Positions 25,925 to 34,757 of a DNA stretch of 41,476 bases are shown piece by piece. The DNA is from an uncultured Peptococcaceae bacterium. GTDB lineage: Bacteria; Bacillota; Limnochordia; Darwinibacteriales; Darwinibacteriaceae. How positions within the stretch are numbered: position 1 is the stretch's first letter; each line of letters starts with the position of its first letter. Location of the stretch: positions 1 to 41,476 of the forward strand of contig CALKAR010000196.1 in assembly GCA_937988745.1 (NCBI GenBank). Reading direction: 5' to 3'. Position numbers and translations under genes: made by a program. The notes beneath the pieces are model-generated. The model had not been told where the DNA came from. It saw only the letters and a list, made by a program, of their open reading frames with translations, and made no database searches.

Positions 25925-27028
25925 ATGGCAACAACAAAACTTAGAGTTGGAATCATTGGCTGCGGCGGCATTGCCAATGGTAAGCACATGCCCGGTTTGG
26001 CTAAGCTCGATACTGTAGAAATGGTAGCATTCTGCGATATCGTCGAAGAGCGGGCCAGCAAAGCGGCAAAGGAGTTCGGCACCCCTGATGCCAAAGTGTA
26101 CACCGATTATCGGGAGCTGTTAGAAGACACAACCATTGATGTGGTGCATGTCTGCACACCCAACAGCTCTCACGCAGAAATCACCATTGCTGCCCTCGAA
26201 TCTGGCAAGCATGTGATGTGCGAAAAGCCCATGGCAAAGACCGCAGCGGAAGCTCGTCAAATGGTTGAGGCAGCCAAGCGGACAGGCAAGAAACTAACCA
26301 TTGGCTACCAGAACCGTCATCGTCCGGACAGCTTGTATCTCCACGAAGTCTGCCGGCGCGGCGACCTGGGCGAAATCTACATGGCTAAAGCACGTGCCAT
26401 TAGACGCCGGGCTGTTCCCACATGGGGGGTCTTCCTGGACAAGGAAAAACAAGGCGGTGGGCCCCTGATCGATATTGGTACCCACGCTCTGGACCTCACA
26501 TTGTGGATGATGGACAATTACAGACCCAAGTATGCTGTGGGCAGTGTGTATCATAAGCTTGGTAAGCGTGAGAACGCGGCTAATGCTTGGGGCCCATGGG
26601 ACCCTAAGAAGTTCGAGGTAGAAGATTCTGCATTTGGTTTCATCGTTATGGAAGACGGAGCAACCATTTACCTTGAGTCCAGCTGGGCGCTGAACTCCCT
26701 CGACGTTGGTGAAGGACGCACCGTTCTCTGCGGTACCGAAGGCGGTGCTGACATGGAAGATGGACTGCGCATCAACGGTGAAGAGTTTGGTAAGCTCTAC
26801 ACCAAGAAACCTGCTCTGGATGCAGGCGGCGTTGATTTCTATGAGGGTACCGAAGAATCGCCTGGTGACCGGGAAGCACGTCTGTGGATCGAGAGCATCT
26901 TGAATGATACAGATCCCCTTGTCCTTCCAGAACAGGCTTTGGTCGTTACAGAGATCCTCGAAGCGATTTATGATTCTGCTCGCGAGGGCAAACCTATCTA
27001 TTTCGAGAACGGCCGCAAAATTGACTAA
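25925..27028 (+). CDS. Gfo/Idh/MocA family NAD(P)-dependent sugar/polyol dehydrogenase
   Basis: 367 residues. The N-terminal Rossmann fold has VGIIGCGGIANGKHMPG, VHVCTPNSSHAEI and CEKPMAKT, the family lysine motif. The C-terminal domain carries GGGPLIDIGTHALDLTLWMM with the conserved Asp/His catalytic positions. Such enzymes oxidise or epimerise sugars and inositols; the substrate is not readable. ATG 25925 has SD GGAGGG (25910-25915) at 9 bases, while GTG 25919 is too close to the SD. It has its own promoter, possible operator and terminator, and is an insertion in the conserved floA-yqfC block. Confidence 0.92.
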   Translation: MATTKLRVGIIGCGGIANGKHMPGLAKLDTVEMVAFCDIVEERASKAAKEFGTPDAKVYTDYRELLEDTTIDVVHVCTPNSSHAEITIAALESGKHVMCEKPMAKTAAEARQMVEAAKRTGKKLTIGYQNRHRPDSLYLHEVCRRGDLGEIYMAKARAIRRRAVPTWGVFLDKEKQGGGPLIDIGTHALDLTLWMMDNYRPKYAVGSVYHKLGKRENAANAWGPWDPKKFEVEDSAFGFIVMEDGATIYLESSWALNSLDVGEGRTVLCGTEGGADMEDGLRINGEEFGKLYTKKPALDAGGVDFYEGTEESPGDREARLWIESILNDTDPLVLPEQALVVTEILEAIYDSAREGKPIYFENGRKID

Positions 27029-27049
27029 GAACAATAAGGCAATTCATAT

Positions 27050-27079
27050 GAGGCGGACTGCACGTCCGTCTCTTTTTTT
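27050..27079 (+). terminator. Terminator of the Gfo/Idh/MocA gene
   Basis: 9-bp stem (27050-27058 with 27064-27072, one G-U pair), loop TGCAC, then T7. Confidence 0.92.
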
Positions 27080-27135
27080 GTGCTGTAATTCCGCCGAATA
27101 ATTCTGCATAGGTTTAGTTGAGGGGGAATGACCGC

Positions 27136-27408
27136 ATGCCGAGGGTACAGAACGTGAAAAGGCGGTTTGCTCGTCTTATGGATCTTCCATCTGAAACAGT
27201 GATGAATACGGCACTAATTACGGTAGTTGGCAGCATGGAAGTCACCATTACCAATCATCGTGGGCTCCTTGAATATACAACTTCTGTGGTCAGGGTTAAC
27301 TCCCCTCAGGGCACGATTGTCGTGAGCGGGAAGGGGCTCGTCATAGAGTATTTATCGAGCGATGAACTGAAGCTGGGCGGGAAGATCACAGGCGTGAACC
27401 TGCAGTGA
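27136..27408 (+). CDS. yqfC: Sporulation protein YqfC
   Basis: 90 residues from ATG 27136: LMDLPSETVMNTALITVVGS near the N-terminus and KGLVIEYLSSDELKLGGKI near the end, the pattern of the YabP/YqfC family. In B. subtilis yqfC and yqfD are expressed in the mother cell under sigma-E. The TTG at 27118 would place the SD GAGGGGGA (27120-27127) inside the gene and is rejected. yqfD follows after 19 bases. Confidence 0.93.
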   Translation: MPRVQNVKRRFARLMDLPSETVMNTALITVVGSMEVTITNHRGLLEYTTSVVRVNSPQGTIVVSGKGLVIEYLSSDELKLGGKITGVNLQ

Positions 27409-27427
27409 TAGGGAATGGGGTGGCTCG

Positions 27428-28597
27428 ATGACCGCAGTGCTGTGGACATGGCTGGTAGGGTACTTAGTGGTACGATTTAAGGGGCCTCATGTTGAGAAAA
27501 TGTTTAGTGCCGCTGCTCGAAATGGGATCACTCTATGGGGAATCCAACGGCTCACTACCGATATTGTAGTAGCACGCCTGACTGTTCGACAGTTTCGTCA
27601 GCTGAGGCCTATTTTACGCGATTATGGAGTAAGCGCCGCTGTTTTCGAACGGCAGGGATTCCCGTTTATTTTTGCTCAGCTTAAGCGGCGTCTATTTTTC
27701 ATAATTGGTTTGGTGGTAGTTAGTGCTGTAATTATATATTTGTCATCATTTGTATGGTTCATAGAAGTAACGGGCAGTGAAGGCATTCCAACCGACCACA
27801 TACTAGACGTGGCAGTAGCCCATGGACTATACAGTGGGCTTCCAAAAAGGGCGGTGAATGCACCTGTTCTTGAAGCCGCGCTCTTAACTCGATTTCCTGA
27901 ACTAGCCTGGGTCAATGTACGAGTAGAAGGTACCCGGGCAGTGATTGAGGTAGTTGAACGTCAAGAAGACGAATACGATCCCAATATTATTGGGGATATC
28001 GTAGCTGCCTTTGGCGGAGTTGTAACAGACGTGTTTGTTGCCCGGGGAACAGCTCTAGTCCGGCCTGGTGACATAGTTGAACCGGGCGACATATTGATTT
28101 CCGGTACGTATTACGATTTTCGTGGGCGTAGGCAGGAAGGCCGGGCCCAGGGAAAGGTGCTGGCCCGCATTTGGCGCGAAGCCTTTGCGGAAGCTGCTCT
28201 GTTTGAAGATTATCAGCTCGAGACAGGTAAGACCAGCACACAGTGGCGGCTCAAATTGGGTAGGATAATAATACCTCTGGGACCAGGGAGCCGATTTGAT
28301 GCTTATCGGACGGATGAGCGGGCTTGGCAGTTGAAGGTCGGTACGATTGGCCTGCCCATTCAGTTCATGCGGCGTACATTCCATGAAATTGAATACGAGC
28401 GGCGTTATCTCCCTCAGCGTTTGGTTGAGGAAAGAGCTCAAGAGGCTGCTTGGGCAATTCTTGAACAGCAGGGTGTTGATCGCAGTAAAGTTGAGGAGGT
28501 TCATATCAGCACAATTCCTGTACCTGATGCTGAAGCGGTACGTGTGAATGTAGCCGTGCGATTGGAACAGAATATCGGTGAATTTCAGGAACAATGA
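27428..28597 (+). CDS. yqfD: Sporulation protein YqfD
   Basis: 389 residues. A cytoplasmic N-terminal region (about 1-85) is followed by a membrane segment (about 90-112), then a large outer domain with LPKRAVNAPVLEAALLTRF, WVNVRVEGTRAVIEVVER and PGDIVEPGDILISG. YqfD is a conserved mother-cell sporulation protein that works with YqfC. The extracytoplasmic part has POTRA-like features in my reading. The stop comes just before a strong promoter for phoH. Confidence 0.93.
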   Translation: MTAVLWTWLVGYLVVRFKGPHVEKMFSAAARNGITLWGIQRLTTDIVVARLTVRQFRQLRPILRDYGVSAAVFERQGFPFIFAQLKRRLFFIIGLVVVSAVIIYLSSFVWFIEVTGSEGIPTDHILDVAVAHGLYSGLPKRAVNAPVLEAALLTRFPELAWVNVRVEGTRAVIEVVERQEDEYDPNIIGDIVAAFGGVVTDVFVARGTALVRPGDIVEPGDILISGTYYDFRGRRQEGRAQGKVLARIWREAFAEAALFEDYQLETGKTSTQWRLKLGRIIIPLGPGSRFDAYRTDERAWQLKVGTIGLPIQFMRRTFHEIEYERRYLPQRLVEERAQEAAWAILEQQGVDRSKVEEVHISTIPVPDAEAVRVNVAVRLEQNIGEFQEQ

Positions 28598-28601
28598 TAG
28601 T

Positions 28602-28630
28602 TTGCATATGAGGGTCGTTTTGCTTATAAT
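28602..28630 (+). promoter_or_regulatory. Sigma-A promoter before phoH
   Basis: TTGCAT (28602-28607), 17-base spacer, TATAAT (28625-28630). It lets the phoH-to-era run be expressed in growing cells independently of the sporulation genes yqfCD. Confidence 0.8.
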
Positions 28631-28668
28631 ATGGGCAGAAGACAAATCTAAGAGGGGTTGGTAGGGTA

Positions 28669-29634
28669 TTGACCGAAACCTTCTTTCTAAGTGACAATGA
28701 ACAGGCCCAGATTGTGAGCGGTAAAAATGATGCGCATCTGCGGCTGATCGAGTCAGCTTTGAATGTGCGTATTATTCCGCGGGGTCTGGAACTAGCTATT
28801 TCAGGTGGAAAGGCTGAAGTTTCCAAAGCAACTCGGGTTCTGCGAAATATTGCGTCGTTAGGGCCTGAGCTGACAGGCCACGATGTCCATTACGCTATCA
28901 AGTTGGCAGAGTCTGGTGATAACACTAGTCTGCAGGAAATTGGTAATGAGACTGTCGTAACCACCTACCGAGGTAAACAGATTCGCCCCAAAACAGCGGG
29001 GCAGAGGAAATATATCAAGGCGATTGCTGAACATGACATCGTATTTGGCATAGGACCTGCGGGTACCGGAAAAACGTACCTGGCAATGGCGGCAGCCATT
29101 GCAGCCCTCAAACGCAAAGAAGCCGAGAGGATTATTTTAACGCGGCCTGCAGTCGAGGCAGGAGAACACCTCGGATTCCTTCCTGGAGATCTGCAGGACA
29201 AGGTCGACCCTTATCTCCGGCCCCTGTACGATGCTCTTTATGATGTCTTGGGTCAAGAAACCTTCTTGAAGTATCGGGAAAAGGGAATTGTAGAAGTCGC
29301 ACCCCTGGCTTATATGCGCGGCCGGACGTTGGACGACTCTTACATTATCCTGGATGAGGCTCAAAACTCAACCCCAGAGCAGATGAAGATGTTCTTGACC
29401 AGATTAGGGTTTGGCTCCAAGGCGATTATTACAGGTGACATTACCCAAGTCGATTTACCCCGGGGCAAACACTCCGGATTAGTCACTGTCCAGAAAATCC
29501 TCAAGGGCGTGCCGGGCATCGCTTTCTGTTACTTCGATGACAGTGATGTGGTGCGGCATCCGCTTGTACAGCGGATCATCCAAGCATATGCAGCCTATGA
29601 GGAGAAGCTGAGGCAGCCGCCAAAGGAGGATTAA
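28669..29634 (+). CDS. phoH: PhoH family ATPase/RNA-associated protein
   Basis: 321 residues. The N-terminal part is KH-like; the P-loop ATPase domain has FGIGPAGTGKTYLAMA (Walker A), ILTRPAVEAGEHLGFLPGD, DDSYIILDEAQN (Walker B) and FLTRLGFGSKAIITGD. PhoH-like proteins are linked to RNA handling and commonly sit beside ybeY. The start is TTG 28669, with SD AGAGGGG about 11 bases upstream. pgpH begins one base after its stop. Confidence 0.94.
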   Translation: MTETFFLSDNEQAQIVSGKNDAHLRLIESALNVRIIPRGLELAISGGKAEVSKATRVLRNIASLGPELTGHDVHYAIKLAESGDNTSLQEIGNETVVTTYRGKQIRPKTAGQRKYIKAIAEHDIVFGIGPAGTGKTYLAMAAAIAALKRKEAERIILTRPAVEAGEHLGFLPGDLQDKVDPYLRPLYDALYDVLGQETFLKYREKGIVEVAPLAYMRGRTLDDSYIILDEAQNSTPEQMKMFLTRLGFGSKAIITGDITQVDLPRGKHSGLVTVQKILKGVPGIAFCYFDDSDVVRHPLVQRIIQAYAAYEEKLRQPPKED

Positions 29635-29635
29635 G

Positions 29636-31792
29636 GTGGCCAGACAAAAGAGTAATACCAGATTCTGGCAACAGTGGATTGCTGTGCTTTCTAAAGCGTC
29701 AGCACGGCAGTGGGTGTTAGGACTGGTAGTGTTTCTTGGCCTTTTAGCTATTCTTGTTATAGACTTCCTACCAACAGGAGTATCTGTTGAAGTTGGACAG
29801 GTTGCCCGTCGAGATATTGAGGCGCCTCGTACGGCGATCAACACTGCTGAAACTGCAAGGTTAAAAGAAGAAGCAGGCCGTCGGGCCGTTTTAGAGGCCT
29901 ATGACGATCCTGCTTATTATGGTGTCAACCATGCGACTGTGCTGAAAGTAGAGGAAAATATCACTGCGGTACTCAACTTACTGCGGGCTACTATTCCGGT
30001 AGAAGAACCTGCAGCGGAGGGCAGCGAACCTTTAGCCGTCAGCGAAGTGGATCGCCGGTTGATTAGGGATTACAATGTGGACTTGCTTCCATCAAATCTA
30101 ACGTATATATCTGAGCTCAGTTTGAGTGAGTTTGATGAGTTTGCCCAGAAAGTAACCAATGCCATCTTGACTCAGATGAATGAGGAAATTACTGAAGATG
30201 GGTTGCGGGATGCGTGGGATCAATATGAGTTGCGTATTCTTTCATATGAAATGGATCCTCAGCTAGAACACACCGCGATTGTCTTAGGCCGTCAGCTAAT
30301 TCAGCCTAACGTCGTGATCGACACACAGAAGGTGAATCGGGCCAGAGATGAAGCCATGGCTGCTGTAGATCCAGTGACCATTATGCGGGGAGAGATAATT
30401 CTCCGCAAAGGTGATGTAGTCAGGGAAGAACACATCAGCATCATGCAGGATCTTGGCTTGATTAAGACCGGTCTTGACTATCGCGCTGTAATCGGTTTAG
30501 TGCTTTTGGTTCTTGTCTTGCTGTTGGGTTTAGGTGTCTATATCTACCAAGAACATCCTGAGATATTTGAGACACCAGGCAGGCTTGGTCTGCTTGGTCT
30601 AATCATTTTGGCAGTGGCACTCATTGGCAGAGTGCTGACGCTGGTTCAGTGGCCGCTGACTCCATATCTGAGTCCAATGGCCTTGTCAGGGCTGCTGCTG
30701 ACCCTTTTGGTGGATTCGAAGGTAGCATCGATCGCGACGGTTTTGTTAGCTGTTGTATTGGCTGTCATGAACGGATTCAGCCTTAACATCCTTTTTATCG
30801 CCTTAATTGGCGGTTTTGCTGCGATTCTAAGCATATCCCGGGTCAGCCAGCGGGGAGACTTAATGCGGGCTGGATTTATTGTTGGCGGTATGAACTTTGC
30901 TGGCATGGTCGCATTGGGACTTATTCAGCAGGATCCCAGATTAGTGCTGCACAGCTATCTGGGTATACTGAACGGATTCTTTTCATCCATTGCAGCTATT
31001 GGGGTTTTACCTTATCTAGAAAGCGTATTTGGGATTACGTCAGCTATTCGACTCTTAGAACTGTCTAATCCGAATCACCCTCTACTGCGTCGCATGATGC
31101 TCGAAGCGCCTGGTACCTACCATCACAGCATTCTAGTAGGGAACTTGGCCGAAGCTGCGGCGGAGAGCATCGGGGCAGATGGTTTATTGGCTCGAGTGGG
31201 TGCCCATTATCATGATATTGGTAAGATCAAACGTCCATATTTCTTTGTCGAGAACCAAATTGGAATGGACAATCCCCATGACAAAATGGCACCGACGCTT
31301 TCGACTTTGATCATCACTTCGCACGTGAAAGATGGCCTTGAGCTGGCTAGAGAATATAAGCTTCCAGAAGTGGTTACCCAGTTTATCGCTCAGCACCACG
31401 GTACCGACCTGGTGAAGTTTTTCTACCATCGCGCGATGGAAACCAGTGAAGGAACCATCGAAGAACAGGATTTCCGCTATCCGGGCCCTAAACCGCAGAG
31501 TAAAGAAGTTGCCATCGTTTCACTAGCTGATGCTGTCGAGGCGGCTGTGCGTTCACTGTCTAAGCCAACACCAGGAAAGATCGAGGCCTTGGTAAAGAAG
31601 ATAATTAAGGACCGCTTGACCAGCGGTGAGCTGGATCAGAGTGAACTGACATTCCAGGATCTCGATAAAATTGGCAGCGCATTTGTGAAAGTCATTATCG
31701 GGATGTTCCATGCTCGGATTGAATATCCTGAGGAAATCACCAAAGAAGATATAGAAGGGAAGCGAAACCGCGGTGGAAATCCTTCTAAATAA
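29636..31792 (+). CDS. pgpH: 7TM-HD c-di-AMP phosphodiesterase, PgpH/YqfF family
   Basis: 718 residues: a first membrane segment (about 23-43), an extracytoplasmic 7TMR-HDED domain (about 45-275), a seven-helix membrane block (about 282-460) and a cytoplasmic HD domain with YHHSILVGNLAEAA, GAHYHDIGKIKRP (HD near residue 524), TSHVKDG and QFIAQHHGT. PgpH hydrolyses c-di-AMP and controls potassium/osmotic balance. GTG 29636 has SD AAGGAGGA. Its end overlaps ybeY by 20 bases. Confidence 0.94.
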   Translation: MARQKSNTRFWQQWIAVLSKASARQWVLGLVVFLGLLAILVIDFLPTGVSVEVGQVARRDIEAPRTAINTAETARLKEEAGRRAVLEAYDDPAYYGVNHATVLKVEENITAVLNLLRATIPVEEPAAEGSEPLAVSEVDRRLIRDYNVDLLPSNLTYISELSLSEFDEFAQKVTNAILTQMNEEITEDGLRDAWDQYELRILSYEMDPQLEHTAIVLGRQLIQPNVVIDTQKVNRARDEAMAAVDPVTIMRGEIILRKGDVVREEHISIMQDLGLIKTGLDYRAVIGLVLLVLVLLLGLGVYIYQEHPEIFETPGRLGLLGLIILAVALIGRVLTLVQWPLTPYLSPMALSGLLLTLLVDSKVASIATVLLAVVLAVMNGFSLNILFIALIGGFAAILSISRVSQRGDLMRAGFIVGGMNFAGMVALGLIQQDPRLVLHSYLGILNGFFSSIAAIGVLPYLESVFGITSAIRLLELSNPNHPLLRRMMLEAPGTYHHSILVGNLAEAAAESIGADGLLARVGAHYHDIGKIKRPYFFVENQIGMDNPHDKMAPTLSTLIITSHVKDGLELAREYKLPEVVTQFIAQHHGTDLVKFFYHRAMETSEGTIEEQDFRYPGPKPQSKEVAIVSLADAVEAAVRSLSKPTPGKIEALVKKIIKDRLTSGELDQSELTFQDLDKIGSAFVKVIIGMFHARIEYPEEITKEDIEGKRNRGGNPSK

Positions 31793-32237
31793 TGAACAGA
31801 CCGAATACGATGTGGATTCACTGCATCCATTAATTACGCAAGCCTTTACCGAGGTGTTAAAGCGTGAAAGTCTGAGCACTGAGGTAGAGGTAGGATTGAC
31901 ATTTGTTGATGACGAATATATTCGTGAACTTAATCGTGACTATCGGGGAAAAGATACACCTACCGATGTTTTGTCGTTTCCCCAGGATGACGATGATGGT
32001 TTTGTCTCCGTTCCCGGAATGCCAAGGCTTCTTGGAGACATTATTATTTCAATGCCCAGAGCCGTTGAGCAGGCTGAAACCTATGGACACAGCGTAGAGC
32101 GAGAGGTCGTTTACTTGGCTGTCCACGGAATGCTCCATCTTTTGGGCTACGATCATGAAGATGAGGAGGGCCGCAGCGAGATGCGCCGCCGCGAAGAGGC
32201 GGTAATGGAAGCTCTAGGTCTAAGGAGAGACGAATAA
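31773..32237 (+). CDS. ybeY: Endoribonuclease YbeY (16S rRNA maturation)
   Basis: 154 residues with the zinc motif HGMLHLLGYDH at about residues 118-128 (H-X3-H-X5-H), YRGKDTPTDVLSFPQ and GDIIISMPRAVEQA. YbeY processes the 3' end of 16S rRNA and takes part in ribosome quality control, usually with Era, which is four genes downstream. The GTG at 31773 lies inside pgpH, and its SD is in the pgpH coding sequence. Confidence 0.95.
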   Translation: MEILLNNEQTEYDVDSLHPLITQAFTEVLKRESLSTEVEVGLTFVDDEYIRELNRDYRGKDTPTDVLSFPQDDDDGFVSVPGMPRLLGDIIISMPRAVEQAETYGHSVEREVVYLAVHGMLHLLGYDHEDEEGRSEMRRREEAVMEALGLRRDE

Positions 32238-32239
32238 GA

Positions 32240-32935
32240 ATGCGCTCACGCAACATTTTTGCTAGTTTCAATTACGCTATCCAGGGTGTAGTTTATACGC
32301 TGGGTTCGCAGCGCAACATGAAGATTCACTTCGGTATTGGTGCCCTGGTCTTAATTCTTGCTGTGGCTTTGAATGTGAGCAGGCTCGAATTAATCGCTCT
32401 GTTCTTGACGGTTGGTATGGTGATCACCGCTGAGCTTCTCAACACTGCCATAGAAGAGGTTGTCAATCTAGTCACACGTGAGTATCATCCCATCGCTGCT
32501 GCTGCCAAGAACGTGGCAGCAGGGGCGGTCCTTGTTTCAGCAGTCATATCTGTTTTCGTTGGATACTTGATTTTTATCGATAAATTCGCCGCTCTCGACG
32601 CATCACTGCTGCGCTCATCGTTTCCACCGCGTTACTTGGTTCCGATGGCGGTAGCAGCGACTGTTGCGACGATCATAGCTGTGAAAGCGGCCCATGGACA
32701 TGACGACTATCTTCGAGGCGGCATGCCATCTGGTCATGCTGCCATAGCCTTTGCACTGGCAACAGCCATTTGGTTTACTGCCAGCGGAGTGACAACTGTT
32801 TTAGGGTTTGCGATTGCTCTCCTGGTCGCTCATGGACGCGTCGACTGCAGAATACATAGTTTTTGGGAAGTCTTAGCAGGCGCCTTAATCGGTGTCTTTG
32901 TAACTGTCTTTTTCTTTCAGCTGCGGATGGGGTGA
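32240..32935 (+). CDS. dgkA: Undecaprenol/diacylglycerol kinase fused to a PAP2 phosphatase domain
   Basis: 231 residues: a DgkA domain in the first ~115 (ASFNYAIQGVVYTLGSQRNM, ITAELLNTAIEEVVNLV) and a PAP2-type phosphatase domain in the rest, with GGMPSGHAAIAF and HGRVDCRIHSFWEVLAG. The last PAP2 motif has Glu where Asp is usual (H-X3-E). The fusion could both phosphorylate and dephosphorylate a lipid carrier such as undecaprenol. The start ATG 32240 is 2 bases after ybeY. Standalone DgkA is about 120 residues, so the extension is clear. Confidence 0.92.
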   Translation: MRSRNIFASFNYAIQGVVYTLGSQRNMKIHFGIGALVLILAVALNVSRLELIALFLTVGMVITAELLNTAIEEVVNLVTREYHPIAAAAKNVAAGAVLVSAVISVFVGYLIFIDKFAALDASLLRSSFPPRYLVPMAVAATVATIIAVKAAHGHDDYLRGGMPSGHAAIAFALATAIWFTASGVTTVLGFAIALLVAHGRVDCRIHSFWEVLAGALIGVFVTVFFFQLRMG

Positions 32936-32941
32936 AGTTAC

Positions 32942-33352
32942 ATGGTTAACCGTAATGAACTGCTGGAAAAGGCAAAACAAGCGAGGGAACAGGCTTATGT
33001 TCCATATTCCGGGTTTAAAGTGGGAGCCGCGTTAGCAGCCGCTGATGGCAGGATTTTTACCGGCTGCAACATCGAAAATGCAGGGTACTCACCAACTAAT
33101 TGTGCAGAGCGCACTGCGATTTTCAAAGCTATTTCTGAAGGAGTGCGTGAATTTGCCGCGCTAGCCGTCGTAGCGGATACGCCAGGGCCCTGTCAGCCCT
33201 GTGGAGTATGTCGGCAGGTCATAGCTGAGTTTTTTACTGACGATGTTCCAATTTATCTGGGCAACTTAGCTGGAGAAGTAGAAGAAACTCGCATATCTAA
33301 ATTGCTCCCCAACGCCTTCTCTGCCCGATCCTTAGAGGGAACTGACGAATGA
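32942..33352 (+). CDS. cdd: Cytidine deaminase
   Basis: 136 residues, normal size, with YVPYSGFKVGAAL, the zinc/catalytic NCAERTAIF (Cys near 54, Glu near 56) and CQPCGVCRQVIAEF (zinc Cys near 87 and 90). It deaminates cytidine and deoxycytidine in pyrimidine salvage. It overlaps the GNAT gene by four bases (ATGA). cdd before era is the B. subtilis order. Confidence 0.96.
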   Translation: MVNRNELLEKAKQAREQAYVPYSGFKVGAALAAADGRIFTGCNIENAGYSPTNCAERTAIFKAISEGVREFAALAVVADTPGPCQPCGVCRQVIAEFFTDDVPIYLGNLAGEVEETRISKLLPNAFSARSLEGTDE

Positions 33353-33819
33353 ACGTTAGGGAAATTATCGATGTAGACCAAAGCTTGGTTGAGCAGATCG
33401 TCGCTTTAGAGCAGGAAGCCTTTGGAATTGGGGGTATGAACCATTGGTTCTTGGTTCCCTTTATACGCCATGGGCGGGTGTTTATTGCCTGCAGTAACGA
33501 CGAAGTAGTGGGAGTCTGCGAGTATATGCTTGACTTCCGGTGCCCAAACCAAGCTTATTTGTTTGGCTTCACGATCAAGTCAAACTGGCGAAGGCAGGGA
33601 GTAGGAGAGCTGCTTTTGAGGGAAACCTGTTCCCAATTGAAGAGGGACGGTATTAGAGCTGTCTCGCTGACAGTACATCCCAACAACCTGGGTGCAAGGC
33701 GGCTCTACGAGAAAATGGGCTTTGTTCAAACAGGTTTTCGCCAAGACGAATATGGTCCTGGTGAGGATCGTTTGGAATATGTGTTAGAGCTGAAAAACCT
33801 GAAGGAGACGATGCTATGA
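33349..33819 (+). CDS. GNAT-family N-acetyltransferase, RimI-like
   Basis: 156 residues with the GNAT acetyl-CoA site WRRQGVGELLLRETCSQL and the C-terminal LTVHPNNLGARRLYEKMGF. It resembles RimI-type protein acetyltransferases; the substrate is unknown. It is joined to cdd and to era by 4-base overlaps on each side (ATGA), so all three are translationally coupled. B. subtilis has no gene here. Confidence 0.88.
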   Translation: MNVREIIDVDQSLVEQIVALEQEAFGIGGMNHWFLVPFIRHGRVFIACSNDEVVGVCEYMLDFRCPNQAYLFGFTIKSNWRRQGVGELLLRETCSQLKRDGIRAVSLTVHPNNLGARRLYEKMGFVQTGFRQDEYGPGEDRLEYVLELKNLKETML

Positions 33820-34703
33820 GCAAATTTCGATCCGGCTTTGTTGCTGTCATTGGCCGACCCAATGTGGGTAAGTCCACGCTCCTAAATTCACTGCTCGGAC
33901 AGAAGATCTCCATTGTTTCTAATAAACCGCAGACTACAAGGAATGCGATTCAATGTGTCCTGACTAAAGAGGATGCACAGATCGTATTTCTTGATACCCC
34001 AGGCATCCACAAACCGTTTCACAAATTAGGCGAATACATGGTGAAGGCAGCAGTCGATTCTCTCGAGGGTGTCGATGCAGTGCTGTGGTTGGTCGAAATG
34101 GGCCGCTGGACCAAAGCGGATGACCATATCCTCGATATAGTCCGCAAGCTTGAGCAGCCTGTAGTACTGGTAGCCAATAAGAGTGATTTAGCTGATAAAG
34201 ATGGACAAGCTGAGTTTTTGAGTGCTCTGGCGGACAAGGGCGATTTTGCGGAGATCCTTGGCGTGTCGGCATTAACCGGAGAAAACTTGGACAGGCTTAT
34301 TGATCTGCTCATAGGATTTCTGCCGGAAGGGCCGAAGTATTACCCTGATGACTGGATTACCGGACACCCAGAACGGTTTGTCTTTGCGGAGTTTATCCGC
34401 GAACAAATTTTGCACAAGACCGAAGAAGAAATACCCCATTCCATTGCCGTAGATATCGACGAGGTTTCGGAAGATCCAGAAAAAGATTTGGTCAGCATCA
34501 GAGCTACCATTTATGTGGAGCGCGATTCGCAAAAAGGAATCATAATCGGCAAGAATGGTAGGATGCTGAAGGCTATCGGCATGGGCGCTCGTGAGCAGAT
34601 TGAACAGCTCTTGGGCGTGCAGGTTTTTCTTGACCTGTGGGTGAAAGTTAAGAAAGACTGGCGAAATAAACCTGGGGCACTGCGGGAATTTGGGTATGAA
34701 TAA
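33816..34703 (+). CDS. era: GTPase Era (16S rRNA processing/ribosome assembly)
   Basis: 295 residues, normal size. The G domain has GRPNVGKSTLLNSLLGQK (G1), KPQTTRNAIQ, DTPGIHKP (G3) and NKSDL (G4). The C-terminal KH domain has GIIIGKNGRMLKAIGMGARE. Era binds the 3' end of 16S rRNA during small-subunit assembly. Last gene of the conserved yqf-type run; a short gap separates it from sigI. Confidence 0.97.
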   Translation: MSKFRSGFVAVIGRPNVGKSTLLNSLLGQKISIVSNKPQTTRNAIQCVLTKEDAQIVFLDTPGIHKPFHKLGEYMVKAAVDSLEGVDAVLWLVEMGRWTKADDHILDIVRKLEQPVVLVANKSDLADKDGQAEFLSALADKGDFAEILGVSALTGENLDRLIDLLIGFLPEGPKYYPDDWITGHPERFVFAEFIREQILHKTEEEIPHSIAVDIDEVSEDPEKDLVSIRATIYVERDSQKGIIIGKNGRMLKAIGMGAREQIEQLLGVQVFLDLWVKVKKDWRNKPGALREFGYE

Positions 34704-34757
34704 CATACCCTCACAATCCCAACAGCGGTGGCGAAGGGTGTCAAGGGAGGAAACAAA

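Noticed and set aside
26294..27034. Long open frame (246 codons) on the - strand opposite the Gfo/Idh/MocA gene
   Set aside because: It lies fully antisense to a gene with clear family motifs, has no SD and no recognisable protein pattern.
28055..28645. Open frame of 196 codons on the - strand opposite yqfD
   Set aside because: Antisense to a conserved sporulation gene; composition looks like a frame shadow and it covers the phoH promoter.
34707..34735. Possible SigI autoregulatory promoter (ACCCTC ... GCGAA) before sigI
   Set aside because: The spacing and both boxes deviate from the sites I remember, and the leader would be very short; too weak to report as a feature.
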